From Microbacterium sp. AK009 (GTDB taxonomy: Bacteria; Actinomycetota; Actinomycetes; Actinomycetales; Microbacteriaceae): a DNA stretch of 64,000 nt. The first letter of the stretch is position 1. Each line of letters begins with the position of its first letter. Position numbers and translations under genes: made by a program. Location of the stretch: positions 427,670 through 491,669 of the forward strand of contig NZ_JACCCG010000004.1 of NCBI RefSeq assembly GCF_013410955.1. The letters are read 5' to 3'. The notes beneath the pieces were generated by a model, which did not search any database, was not told the DNA's origin, and worked only from the letters and a program-made list of their open reading frames with translations. This document shows, in pieces, positions 34,336-44,361 of this stretch.

Positions 34336-35401
34336 GGACGAACGCGACGATGCGCGTGAGGGCGTCGGGATCGGTCTCGGGCGGGACCCCGTGACCGAGG
34401 TTCAGGATGTGGGCGGGCGCCGCCGCCCCCGCCTCGATGACCTCCTCGACGTGGCGCTGGAGCAGGCGCCAGGGGGCGTTCAACAGGGCAGGGTCGATGT
34501 TCCCCTGCAGGGGGACGCGACCCCCGAGACGGCGGTTCGCCTCATCGAGCGGGAGTCGCCAGTCGATGCCGACCACGTCGGCGCCGATACCGGGCAGCAG
34601 GTCGAGCACCTCACCGAGGCCCAGGCCGAAATGGATGCGCGACACGTCGGTGCCGCGCAGCGCATCGAACGCGCGACGGGAGTGCGGCGCGACACGCTTC
34701 TGGTAGTCGCCGCGGGAGAGTGACCCCGCCCAGGAGTCGAACAACTGCGCGACGCTCGCGCCCGACTCGACCTGGGCGCGCAGGAACGCGCCCGTGACGT
34801 CGGCGCACCAGTTCAGCAGCGCGGCCCACGCGTGAGGATCGGTGCGCATGAGGGCGCGGGTGCGCAGCTGCTCCTTGGAGGGGCCGCCTTCGACGAGGTA
34901 GCTGGCGAGCGTGTAGGGCGCACCGCCGAACCCGACGAGCGGCGTGGACCCGAGCTCGGCGACGACGATCCCGACGGCCTCGCGGATCGGGGCCAGCGCC
35001 TCGGGGTCGATCGGGCGCAGGCGCAGGATGTCGGCGGACGAGCGCACCGGCTGATCGATGACCGGACCGCGACCGGGAACGATGGTCACCTCGACCCCGG
35101 CCAGGAGCACGGGCACGACGATGTCGCTGAAGAACACCGCTGCATCCACGCCGTGTCGCCGCACCGGCTGCAGGGTGATCTCGGCGGCGAGGTCGGGAGT
35201 GAGGCACGCGTCGAGCATCTCGGTGCCGGCGCGCGAGGCCCGGTACTCCGGCAGCGACCTGCCCGCCTGCCGCATGAACCACACCGGGGGGCGCTCGGGG
35301 CGGTCGCCCCGGGCGGCACGCACGAGCGGACTGTCGGTGGTGCGCCCGTCGACCAGGGGGTGCGCGGCGGGAAGGAGGGGCGTGGATTCGGCGGATGACA
35401 C
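34325..35401 (-). CDS. hemE: Uroporphyrinogen decarboxylase
   Basis: A 358-residue cofactor-free decarboxylase converting uroporphyrinogen III to coproporphyrinogen III. Marks are PVWFMRQAGRSLPEY, the catalytic region AAVFFSDIV, GFGGAPYTLASYLVEGG and NLGHGVPPETD. It heads the minus-strand heme operon. GTG start at 35401 is seven bases after TAGCCT; the GGAGG between them is too close to be needed. Confidence 0.96.
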   Translation of the reverse strand: MSSAESTPLLPAAHPLVDGRTTDSPLVRAARGDRPERPPVWFMRQAGRSLPEYRASRAGTEMLDACLTPDLAAEITLQPVRRHGVDAAVFFSDIVVPVLLAGVEVTIVPGRGPVIDQPVRSSADILRLRPIDPEALAPIREAVGIVVAELGSTPLVGFGGAPYTLASYLVEGGPSKEQLRTRALMRTDPHAWAALLNWCADVTGAFLRAQVESGASVAQLFDSWAGSLSRGDYQKRVAPHSRRAFDALRGTDVSRIHFGLGLGEVLDLLPGIGADVVGIDWRLPLDEANRRLGGRVPLQGNIDPALLNAPWRLLQRHVEEVIEAGAAAPAHILNLGHGVPPETDPDALTRIVAFVHDR

Positions 35402-35408
35402 GCCCTCC

Positions 35409-35414
35409 AGGCTA
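35409..35414 (-). promoter_or_regulatory. -10 box, leaderless start of the hemE operon
   Basis: TAGCCT on the minus strand, seven bases before GTG at 35401. The divergent hemA -10 box starts 31 bases away. Confidence 0.5.
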
Positions 35415-35445
35415 GACGCGCGCGGCCTTCGGCTCGTCGGTTGGG

Positions 35446-35451
35446 TAGACT
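35446..35451 (+). promoter_or_regulatory. -10 box, leaderless start of hemA
   Basis: TAGACT, six bases before the GTG at 35458. No ribosome binding site lies upstream of hemA. The joining bases TTGTCCGGTG recur at the Stealth leader peptide. Confidence 0.55.
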
Positions 35452-35457
35452 TGTCCG

Positions 35458-36705
35458 GTGCTGTTCTGTGTGACGGCGAATCATCGCAATACGGATTTCG
35501 AGGTGCTGGGTCGCATCTCGGCCGTCGCCGAATCCACGGGGCGAGCGCTCGTCTCCGAGCACGACTTCGTCCGCGGCGCGGTGGTGCTGTCGACCTGCAA
35601 CCGCTTCGAGGCGTATCTCGAGCTCGACGAACCCCTCACCGGCGGCGCGGTCGTCGCCCGCGAAGCGGTGCTCGAGGCTCTCGGGGATGCCGCCGGCAGC
35701 GATGCGCATGCGCTGCGCGAGTCAGCGTTGTCGCTGTGCGGCGACGACGTCGTGCGTCACCTGTTCGCGGTGAGCTCGGGCCTGGAGTCCATGGTCGTCG
35801 GCGAAGAGGAGATCAGCGGTCAGGTGCAGCGGGCGCTGGTCCAGGCCCGCACCGACGGCACGACCAGCACCCAGCTCGAACAGGTCTTCCAGCGCGCCAC
35901 CCACGCCACCCGTGAGATGCGAGCCAAGGCGGATGTCGGCGCGGGGCGTCGCTCCCTGGCACGCCTCGCGCTCGACCTCGTCGACACGCGCGTGACCGAC
36001 TGGGCCACCGTCCCCGTTCTCCTCGTCGGCACCGGCAGCTATGCGGCGACCACCATCGCCGCCCTCCGCGCCCGCGGCGCGCGTGACATCGGCGTGTACT
36101 CCGCCACCGGCCGGGCCGCGCGGTTCGCCGCGCGCTACGGCGTCCGCCCCGAGGCCGACCTCGCCCGAGCGATCGCGCACGCCGAGATCGTCATCACCTG
36201 CACCGCCCGCTATGTCGTCACCCCCGACGACATCCCCGACACCGCACAGCGGATCGTGATCGATCTGGGCCTCCCCCGCAACGTCTCCCCCGAGGTGGGC
36301 GAACTCCCCGGCGTCGAGCTGCTCGACCTCGAGCTTCTCGGCCGCCACGCCGCGCTCCCCGAGCTCGGCCCCGGAGCCCACGAGCTGGTGGGCTCGGCGG
36401 CGGCGACGTTCACCGCCGAGCGGGCCGCCGCCCCGGCGATCGTCGCGGTGCGACGTCACATCCAGGACGCCCTCGACGACGAGCTGTCGCGACTGCCCGA
36501 GGACGCGGAGCAGGCCCGCGCCGCGCTCCGCCACCTCGCCGGGGTGCTCTCCCACCGACCCTCGGTCCGCGCGCGCGAGGCCGCTGCCGCCGGCGAACTG
36601 GCTGCGTTCGAACGGGCGCTGGACCTGGTGTTCGGGATCACCGTCGACCACGGCGCAGCCGAAGACGACGAAGCCGGCGGCGCGGTGTCACCGGCCGCCG
36701 GCTGA
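35458..36705 (+). CDS. hemA: Glutamyl-tRNA reductase
   Basis: A 415-residue NADPH-dependent reductase, the committed step of C5-pathway heme synthesis. The catalytic Cys is in VVLSTCNRFEAY, and GEEEISGQVQRAL and the Rossmann LLVGTGSYAATT follow. The C-terminal dimerisation helix region is shorter and more Ala-rich than in E. coli. It is divergent from hemE with leaderless promoters on both sides, so the two heme units are probably co-regulated. Confidence 0.95.
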   Translation: MLFCVTANHRNTDFEVLGRISAVAESTGRALVSEHDFVRGAVVLSTCNRFEAYLELDEPLTGGAVVAREAVLEALGDAAGSDAHALRESALSLCGDDVVRHLFAVSSGLESMVVGEEEISGQVQRALVQARTDGTTSTQLEQVFQRATHATREMRAKADVGAGRRSLARLALDLVDTRVTDWATVPVLLVGTGSYAATTIAALRARGARDIGVYSATGRAARFAARYGVRPEADLARAIAHAEIVITCTARYVVTPDDIPDTAQRIVIDLGLPRNVSPEVGELPGVELLDLELLGRHAALPELGPGAHELVGSAAATFTAERAAAPAIVAVRRHIQDALDDELSRLPEDAEQARAALRHLAGVLSHRPSVRAREAAAAGELAAFERALDLVFGITVDHGAAEDDEAGGAVSPAAG

Positions 36706-36716
36706 GGCGCTGCGCG

Positions 36717-37562
<846 letters not shown>

Positions 37563-37633
37563 GAATCCCCACCGCGGCCCCGGTCGCGTGTTGCGCCATC
37601 CGACCCCACCCGCTAGCGACGGCCACCCGGCCG

Positions 37634-37639
37634 TACGAT
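37634..37639 (+). promoter_or_regulatory. -10 box of hrpA
   Basis: TACGAT, eight bases before the ATG at 37648. GGAGGG lies between box and start, so a leader of one or two bases is possible. Confidence 0.4.
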
Positions 37640-37647
37640 GGAGGGCT

Positions 37648-40600
37648 ATGCCCACGACCGCCCCGGTGATCACCTACCCGCCCGAGCTGCCCGTCAGCGC
37701 GGCTCGGGAGGAGATCGCCGCAGCCATCCGCGATCACCAGGTGGTGATCGTCGCCGGGGCGACGGGTTCGGGCAAGACCACGCAGCTGCCGAAGATCTGC
37801 CTCGAGCTCGGGCGGGAGCGGATCGCCCACACCCAACCCCGCCGCATCGCCGCGCGCTCGATCGCCGAGCGCATCGCCGAGGAGCTCGAGGTGCCCCTCG
37901 GTGGCACGGTCGGGTACAAGGTCCGCTTCACCGACCAGGTCTCCGACGACACCCGCGTCGCGCTCATGACCGACGGAATCCTCCTCAACGAGATCCACCG
38001 CGACCGGCTCCTGCGCCGCTACGACACGATCATCGTCGACGAGGCGCACGAGCGGTCGCTGAACGTCGACTTCCTCCTCGGCTACCTCACCCGCATCCTC
38101 CCCCAGCGTCCCGACCTCAAGGTCATCATCACCTCCGCCACGATCGACCCCCAGAGCTTCGCGGCGCACTTCGCCGACCGGTCGGGTACCCCCGCGCCGA
38201 TCATCGAGGTCTCAGGCCGCACCTACCCGGTCGAGATCCGCTACCGCCCCCAGACGGAGGCGGCCGATGACGACATCGACGGGCTGATCGCGGCACTGCG
38301 TGAACTCGATCGCGAGCCCGCGGGCGATGTGCTCGTCTTCCTGCCCGGCGAGGCCGAGATCCGCGACGCCATGGATGCCGTCCGCGGCATGTACGCCAAG
38401 GACGTCTCGCCCACCGAGGTCCTCCCCCTCTACGGGCGCCTGACCTCCGCCGAACAGCACCGCGTGTTCGAGCGGTCGAGCACCGCGGGGCTCCGTCGCC
38501 GGGTCATCCTCGCGACGAACGTCGCCGAGACGAGCCTCACCGTGCCCGGCATCCGGTATGTCGTCGACACCGGAACGGCGCGCATCTCGCGGTACAGCAA
38601 CCGCAGCAAGATCCAGCGCCTGCCGATCGAGCCGGTGTCGCAGGCCTCGGCCCAGCAGCGCGCCGGCCGCGCCGGCCGCACCGCGCCGGGCGTGGCGATC
38701 CGCCTCTACGCCGAAGACGATTTCACCGCGCGTCCGGAGTTCACCGAGCCCGAGATCCTTCGCACGAGCCTGGCCGCAGTGCTCCTGCAGATGCTCAGCC
38801 TCGGCTTCGGCGACGTGGCATCCTTCCCCTTCCTCACCCGACCCGACTCGCGGGGGGTCAAGGCCGCGCTCGACCTCCTCACAGAGCTCGGCGCGGTGCA
38901 GGCCGGCGAGCGCGGTCCCCGCCTCACCGACATCGGCAGGCGGACCGCCCGGCTTCCCATCGACCCGCGCTTCGCGCGCATGCTGATCGAGGCCGAGCGG
39001 ACCACGGTGCTCGCTCCGGTGCTGGCGATCGTCGCGGGTCTGTCGATCCAGGACGTCCGCGAGCGGCCGGAGGAGCGCCGCGAGGAGGCCGACCGCCTCC
39101 ACGCCCGGTTCACCGACCCGACGAGCGACTTCCTGACGCTGCTGAATCTGTGGAATCACCTGCGCGAGCAGCAGTCCGAGCTCGGGTCGAGCGCGTTCCG
39201 GCGCCTGTGCCGCAGCGAGCACCTGAACTATGTGCGCGTTCGGGAATGGTTCGACGTGCACCGCCAGCTCAGCGCGCTGCTGGGTGCGAGAAGAGCGGAT
39301 GCCGCGGCCCCGGCCGATCCGGATGACATCCACCGCGCGATCCTCGCCGGCCTCCTCTCGCAGATCGGCATCCTCGACGAGCGCCCCACCTCCCGACCCG
39401 ACGAGCGCGGCCGCGATCGCACGCGCGGCGACCAGGGTCGCGCCGAATACCGGGGCGCGCGAGGCACCCGGTTCGCGATGTTCCCCGGCTCGGGGCTCCG
39501 CAAGCGCCGTCCCGCCGCGGTGATGGCCGCCGAACTCGTGGAGACCTCGCGCCTGTTCGCCCGGACCGTCGCCGAGATCGACCCGGCGTGGGCGGAGGCC
39601 CTCGCCGGCGATCTCGCCCATCGCAGCGTCAGCGAGCCCCACTGGTCCAAGAGCGCGGGCGCGGCGTCGGCGTACGAGAAGATCACGCTGTTCGGGGTGG
39701 AGATCATCCCTCGGCGTCGGGTACAGCTCGCCCGGTTCGACCGCCCCCTGGCCCGCGAGCTGTTCCTCCGCCACGCGCTCGTGGAGGGCGAGGTCGATCT
39801 GTCGCATCTCGACAAGAGGCTGAGCGCCTTCGAGCGCCGAAACGCCGATCTCCGACGACGACTGGAGAAGCTCGAGGAACGCGAACGGCGACGCGACATC
39901 CTCGCCGGCGACGAGGCCGTCTACGCCTTCTACGACGCACGCCTCCCCGTCGACGTCTACGACGTGCGCTCGTTCGAGCGGTGGTGGAAAGACGCCTCCA
40001 CCCGCACCCCCCGCCTTCTCGACATGACCGAGGCGGACCTCCTCGACGACGCCGCCCGTGCCGACGAGCGGGACTTCCCCACCCGTTGGCGGCAGGGCGA
40101 CCAGGTGCTCTCCCTCGCCTACCGGTTCGAACCCGGCGCTCCCGATGACGGCGTCACCGTCGTCATCCCGCTGCCGCTCCTCGCGCAGCTGCGGCCGGAC
40201 GGCTTCGACTGGCAGGTGCCGGGGCTTCGCCCCGAGCTCATCGCCGCGCTCATCCGCTCCCTCCCCAAAGCCATCCGCCGTCACGTGGTCCCCGCCGCCG
40301 ACTGGGCGGCGCGGCTGGGCGACGAGCTCGACGGCCAGGGTCCGGAAGCCGCCGACGGCCTTCCGCCGGCGACCCTCACCGCTGCGCTGGCCCGGCTGAT
40401 CCAGCGCGCCGCGAGTCAGCCCGTGAGCGAAGACGATTTCGATCTGGAGCGGGTTCCCGGGCACCTGCGGATGTCGTTTCGCGCCGTCGACGACCGCGGG
40501 CGGGCCCTCGGCAGCGACCGCGACCTCCCCGCCCTCCAGGACCGCCTCCGCGGGCGCGCACGCTCCTCGGTCGCCCGCACCCTGGAGCGCCCGGCCGCGC

Positions 40601-41505
40601 GGGTGGCCGCCGCCGCCGAGCCCGCCGGGGTCACCCCCGCGGAGCGGACCGGCCTCACCACCTGGGATCTCGGCGACCTCCCCACGGTCGTCGACACCCG
40701 CGTCGCCGGCGGTGTCGTGCGCGGCTATCCCGCGCTGATCGACGAGCGCGACAGCGTCGCGCTCCGGATCGAGTCGACTCCGGATGCCGCGGCCGCGGCC
40801 CTGCGCGCAGGAGTCCGCCGGCTGCTGCTGCTCGCGGTGCCTTCGCCTGCGACCTACGTGCTCGATCACCTCACCGCCCCGGAGAAGCTCGCGCTCGCCG
40901 CGAGCCCCTACCCGTCGGCCCGCGCACTCATCGAGGATGCACGCTCCGCCCTCGCCGACGCCGTTCTCGATCGGGTGGCGGGCCCAGAGCCGGTGCGTAC
41001 GGCCGCGGTCTTCGCACGAGCACGCGACGAGTTCTCCCGGGCGAATGTCGATGAGCTGTTCGCCCTCGTCTCCCTGTCCGCGAAGATCCTCACGGCGGCC
41101 CGTGATGTGGAGCGGGCGGTGCGCGGGGTGACGTCGATGGCCCTCCTGGGCGCATTGGGCGACATCAAGGCGCAGCTGTCGGGCCTCATCTTCCCCGGAT
41201 TCCTCTCGCGCACGGGCACGACCCGGCTGACCCACCTTCCCCGCTACCTCCGCGCCGCCGCCGAGCGGGCGCGGGCTCTCGCCGACAACCCCGGGCGGGA
41301 CCGCCAGCGCATGACGGAGTTCGAACGCGCCGCAGCGGTGTTCGCCGAGGCGGGCGGGACCACCCCGCTTCCGGCGGGAGCCCCGCCTGCCCTCGTGCGC
41401 GCGCGGTGGCTCCTCGAGGAGTACCGCGTGAGCCTCTTCGCCCAGCCTCTGGGCACGGCCGAACCGGTCTCGCTGCAGCGGATCCAGAAGGCGCTGCGGG
41501 AATAG
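37648..41505 (+). CDS. hrpA: ATP-dependent RNA helicase HrpA
   Basis: A 1285-residue DEAH-box helicase, the family's normal length. Walker A GATGSGKTTQLPK starts at about residue 37, DEAH at 131-134, SAT motif III follows, and QRAGRAGRTAPG is motif VI. The helicase-associated and OB-like regions are followed by a long C-terminal DUF3418 region (about 700-1285). HrpA in E. coli has been linked to mRNA processing and rescue of stalled or collided ribosomes. ATG at 37648 rather than 37588 because the -10 box lies between them. Confidence 0.94.
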   Translation: MPTTAPVITYPPELPVSAAREEIAAAIRDHQVVIVAGATGSGKTTQLPKICLELGRERIAHTQPRRIAARSIAERIAEELEVPLGGTVGYKVRFTDQVSDDTRVALMTDGILLNEIHRDRLLRRYDTIIVDEAHERSLNVDFLLGYLTRILPQRPDLKVIITSATIDPQSFAAHFADRSGTPAPIIEVSGRTYPVEIRYRPQTEAADDDIDGLIAALRELDREPAGDVLVFLPGEAEIRDAMDAVRGMYAKDVSPTEVLPLYGRLTSAEQHRVFERSSTAGLRRRVILATNVAETSLTVPGIRYVVDTGTARISRYSNRSKIQRLPIEPVSQASAQQRAGRAGRTAPGVAIRLYAEDDFTARPEFTEPEILRTSLAAVLLQMLSLGFGDVASFPFLTRPDSRGVKAALDLLTELGAVQAGERGPRLTDIGRRTARLPIDPRFARMLIEAERTTVLAPVLAIVAGLSIQDVRERPEERREEADRLHARFTDPTSDFLTLLNLWNHLREQQSELGSSAFRRLCRSEHLNYVRVREWFDVHRQLSALLGARRADAAAPADPDDIHRAILAGLLSQIGILDERPTSRPDERGRDRTRGDQGRAEYRGARGTRFAMFPGSGLRKRRPAAVMAAELVETSRLFARTVAEIDPAWAEALAGDLAHRSVSEPHWSKSAGAASAYEKITLFGVEIIPRRRVQLARFDRPLARELFLRHALVEGEVDLSHLDKRLSAFERRNADLRRRLEKLEERERRRDILAGDEAVYAFYDARLPVDVYDVRSFERWWKDASTRTPRLLDMTEADLLDDAARADERDFPTRWRQGDQVLSLAYRFEPGAPDDGVTVVIPLPLLAQLRPDGFDWQVPGLRPELIAALIRSLPKAIRRHVVPAADWAARLGDELDGQGPEAADGLPPATLTAALARLIQRAASQPVSEDDFDLERVPGHLRMSFRAVDDRGRALGSDRDLPALQDRLRGRARSSVARTLERPAARVAAAAEPAGVTPAERTGLTTWDLGDLPTVVDTRVAGGVVRGYPALIDERDSVALRIESTPDAAAAALRAGVRRLLLLAVPSPATYVLDHLTAPEKLALAASPYPSARALIEDARSALADAVLDRVAGPEPVRTAAVFARARDEFSRANVDELFALVSLSAKILTAARDVERAVRGVTSMALLGALGDIKAQLSGLIFPGFLSRTGTTRLTHLPRYLRAAAERARALADNPGRDRQRMTEFERAAAVFAEAGGTTPLPAGAPPALVRARWLLEEYRVSLFAQPLGTAEPVSLQRIQKALRE

Positions 41506-41534
41506 CCGCGCCGGCGCCCCACGTTCCCCCGGGT

Positions 41535-42472
41535 ATGGCGCAGGCGATCGTGTACTCCTCGTTCGGCGGTCCCGAAGTCCTGACCGTCGTCGACATCCCC
41601 CATCCCGCCCCCGGCGCGGGCGAGGTCTCCGTGCGCATGGAGGCGGCGGGAGTCAATCCGATCGACCACAAGCTGCGCTCGGGTCTGCGTCCCTCCGCGC
41701 CCATCGACGCACCCCGGCGCATCGGGGCCGACGGCGCCGGAGTGATCACGGCCGTAGGCCCCGACGTCGACGGCTTCCGCGAAGGCGACCCCGTCGTCGT
41801 GTTCGGCGCGACCGGTGCCTACGCCGCCGACATCGCCGTCCCCGTCCGGTCGGTGCAGCCCCGGCCGGCATCCGTGACGGCAGCCGAGGGCGCGGCCCTC
41901 GGCATCCCCGTGGCAACGGCGTATCAGGCGCTGCGCTCTCTCGGCGTCCGCGAAGGCGACACCCTCCTCCTCCACGCCGGGTCCGGCGCCGTCGGCCAGG
42001 CAGCCGTCCAGCTGGCGACACTCTGGGGCGCGCGGGTCATCGCCACCTCCTCGCCGGAGCGCTTCGATCGCGTCCGCGATCTCGGAGCCGAGCCGATCGC
42101 GTACGGCCAGGGCCTCGCCGACCGGGTTCGCGCGGCCGCGCCCGAGGGCATCTCCGTCGCCCTCGATGCGGCGGGCACCGACGAGGCCATCCAGACCTCG
42201 CTCGCCCTCGCGCCCGCGGCACGCATCGCGACCTCGTCCGGGGGCGCGATGCAGCAGGGTTCGGCATTCGAGCCTTCGGCGGCGGTGCGCCCGACCCGCT
42301 CACGCCGCAGCAGCTCGGATGGCGCGCCGAGGCGATCCCCGTGGCGCTCTCGCTTCTCGCCGCGGGGGCCTTCACCGTCGAACTCGGACCCTCCTTCGCG
42401 CTCGAGGACGCCGCCGCCGCACACCGCGCCGTCGAGCAGGGCGCCGCGGGCAAGGTCATCCTGCTTCCCTGA
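41535..42472 (+). pseudogene. NADP-dependent quinone oxidoreductase, frameshifted
   Basis: A zinc-free medium-chain dehydrogenase of the zeta-crystallin type. The first 233 codons are normal: VLTVVDIPHPAPG, GADGAGVITAVG and the nucleotide-binding GSGAVGQAAVQLA. After Ile-Ala-Thr at about 42233 the family sequence continues in another frame (GFGIRAFGGGAPDPLTPQQL to AGKVILLP, stop TGA 42470-42472). One missing base in ACCTCG (42231-42236; ACCCTCG expected) explains it. In the shifted frame there is no stop, and the frame runs on into the dehydrogenase gene downstream. Either a real mutation or a sequencing error. Confidence 0.85.
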
Positions 42473-42490
42473 TGCCACCTCCCACCCCGC

Positions 42491-42496
42491 TACGCT
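42491..42496 (+). promoter_or_regulatory. -10 box, leaderless start of the Gfo/Idh/MocA gene
   Basis: TACGCT, seven bases before the ATG at 42504, showing that this gene has its own promoter independent of the frameshifted gene upstream. Confidence 0.5.
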
Positions 42497-42503
42497 CGAA
42501 CCC

Positions 42504-43487
42504 ATGACTGGACTTCGCTGGGGCATCCTCGCCACCGGAGGCATCGCGCACTCCTTCGCCACCGATCTGCGCACCGCCGAGCGCGACATGGTCGCCGTCG
42601 GCTCGCGGCGTGAGGAGGCGTCGCGGGAGTTCGCCGCCGAGTTCGGCATCCCTCACGCGCACTCCTCCTACGAAGCGCTCGTGGCCGACCCCGACGTCGA
42701 CATCCTCTACATCGCCACTCCCCACCCCTTCCACGCCGAGAACGCGATCCTCGCGCTCGAGCACGGCAAGCACGTCCTGGTCGAGAAGCCCTTCGCTCTC
42801 ACCGCCGCCGAGGCCGCCTCGATCCGCGACGCGGCCCGCGCGAACGGCCTCCTGGCGATGGAGGCGATGTGGACGCGGTACCTCCCCCACATGATCCGGA
42901 TCCGCGAGATCATCGCCGCCGGCACCCTGGGCGAGATCCGCGCCGTCTTCGCCGACCACACCCAGAAGATCACCGCCGATCCCTCGCACCGGCTGAACGC
43001 GCTCGAGCTGGGCGGCGGGGCGCTCCTGGACCTCGGGATCTACCCGATCTCGTTCTTCTGGGACATCCTCGGCGAGCCGACGTCGGTCACCGCGCGCGCG
43101 CGACTCGCCGACACCGGCGCCGACGCCGACGTCGCGACGATCTTCACCCACGCCTCGGGCGCCATCTCCTCCTCGGTCACCTCGTCGCGTTCGGCCGGCC
43201 CGAACACCGCCCACATCGTCGGGACCGAGGCTCGCATCGACATCGATCGCACCTGGTACACCCCCACCAGTTTCCGCGTCATCGGGCCGGACGGCAGCGT
43301 GATCGAGGATTACGTCAGCGACATCTCCGGGCGGGGGATGCAGTTCCAGGCACTGGCGGCCGAGGAGATCATCGCTCGTGGTGAGATCGACAGCCCGCTG
43401 CTCGGGATCGATGAGACGGTCGCGATCATGGCGACCCTCGACGAGATCCGCTCGCAGATCGGCGTCCGCTACCCCGGGGAGAGGTGA
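42504..43487 (+). CDS. Gfo/Idh/MocA family oxidoreductase
   Basis: A 327-residue NAD(P)-dependent dehydrogenase. The Rossmann motif is GILATGGIAHSF at the N-terminus, the family EKP motif appears as HVLVEKPFAL, and the C-terminal substrate domain includes GGGALLDLGIYPI with the catalytic-type Asp and Tyr. Members oxidise sugars, inositols or trans-dihydrodiols. It lies upstream of the NYN protein and a sugar-transport cluster, so a sugar substrate is reasonable but unproved. It shares a reading frame with the 5' part of the broken oxidoreductase. Confidence 0.88.
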   Translation: MTGLRWGILATGGIAHSFATDLRTAERDMVAVGSRREEASREFAAEFGIPHAHSSYEALVADPDVDILYIATPHPFHAENAILALEHGKHVLVEKPFALTAAEAASIRDAARANGLLAMEAMWTRYLPHMIRIREIIAAGTLGEIRAVFADHTQKITADPSHRLNALELGGGALLDLGIYPISFFWDILGEPTSVTARARLADTGADADVATIFTHASGAISSSVTSSRSAGPNTAHIVGTEARIDIDRTWYTPTSFRVIGPDGSVIEDYVSDISGRGMQFQALAAEEIIARGEIDSPLLGIDETVAIMATLDEIRSQIGVRYPGER

Positions 43488-44344
43488 TGGCCGATCCGCA
43501 CGGCCGCGTGGCGGTCTACCTCGACTTCGACAACATCGTCATGTCCTGGTACGACCGGGTGCACGGGCGCAACTCCTACGCCCGTGACCGTCAGCGCATC
43601 GTCGCCGGCGACGGCGACGCCGAGATCACGGAGCGGCTGGCCGCTGCCATGATCGACGTCGGCGCGATCATCGACTACGCCGCCACCTTCGGCACGCTCG
43701 TCCTGACCCGCGCGTACGCCGACTGGTCGTCGCCGGTCAACGCGGTGTACCGGTCGCAGCTGGTGGCCCGGGCGGTCGACCTCGTCCAGCTCTTTCCGGC
43801 CGCGGCGTATGCCAAGAACGGCGCCGACATCCGGCTGGCCGTCGACGCGGTCGAGGACATGTTCCGCCTGGACGACCTCACCCACGTCGTCATCGTGGCG
43901 GGCGACTCCGACTACGTCCCGCTGGCTCAGCGCTGCAAGCGACTCGGACGCTTCGTCGTCGGCATCGGGGTGGCGGGTTCCACCGCCAAGTCCCTCGCCG
44001 CGGCGTGCGACCAGTTCCACGCGTACGACGCCCTCCCCGGCATCCCCGCCCCGGCGGTCGCCGAGAAGCCCGAAACCGCACGCAGCCGGTCGCGGAAGAA
44101 GACCGTCGACCCGGGCGCCGAACTCCTCCAGCGCGCACTGCGCCTGGAGAGCGACCGCGAGGGCGAGGACTGGCAGCACGCCTCGGCGGTGAAGAGCCTC
44201 ATCAAGCGTCTGGATCCGTCCTTCAGCGAGAAGGCGTACGGCTTCCGCAGCTTCTCGGAGTTCGTCAAGGCCCATGCCGACGTCGCCGAGGTCGACGAGT
44301 CGGGTCATATCGTGCTCATCCGCCTCGCTGGCGAGAAGACCTGA
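43487..44344 (+). CDS. NYN domain protein with C-terminal LOTUS/OST-HTH domain
   Basis: A 285-residue protein. The NYN (PIN-like) nuclease domain spans about 5-175 with acidic metal ligands in YLDFDN (13-16) and VAGDSD (about 137-142). A basic linker (SRSRKK) leads to a winged-helix OST-HTH/LOTUS domain (about 205-280) with SAVKSLIKRLDPSFSEKAYGFRSF. LOTUS domains bind RNA, so an RNA-directed nuclease is likely; the target is unknown. ATG 43487 overlaps the dehydrogenase stop by one base; a GTG directly before it (43484) is an alternative. RBS GGGGAGAGG. Confidence 0.88.
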   Translation: MADPHGRVAVYLDFDNIVMSWYDRVHGRNSYARDRQRIVAGDGDAEITERLAAAMIDVGAIIDYAATFGTLVLTRAYADWSSPVNAVYRSQLVARAVDLVQLFPAAAYAKNGADIRLAVDAVEDMFRLDDLTHVVIVAGDSDYVPLAQRCKRLGRFVVGIGVAGSTAKSLAAACDQFHAYDALPGIPAPAVAEKPETARSRSRKKTVDPGAELLQRALRLESDREGEDWQHASAVKSLIKRLDPSFSEKAYGFRSFSEFVKAHADVAEVDESGHIVLIRLAGEKT

Positions 44345-44349
44345 CGCGC

Positions 44350-44355
44350 TACAGT
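44350..44355 (+). promoter_or_regulatory. -10 box, leaderless start of the ROK regulator and first sugar ABC operon
   Basis: TACAGT, six bases before GTG at 44362. The earlier in-frame GTG at 44356 would start inside the -10 to +1 gap, so 44362 is preferred. Confidence 0.5.
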
Positions 44356-44361
44356 GTGCAT

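Noticed and set aside
38212..41235. 1007-codon open frame antisense to hrpA
   Set aside because: Long antisense frames are normal at this GC content. The sense strand encodes a full HrpA with all helicase motifs; the antisense product is low-complexity and has no start signal.
41535..43487. Calling the oxidoreductase and dehydrogenase a genuine fusion protein
   Set aside because: The joining segment is Arg/Ser/Pro-rich shifted-frame sequence, the true C-terminus is readable in another frame, and the dehydrogenase has its own promoter and ATG.
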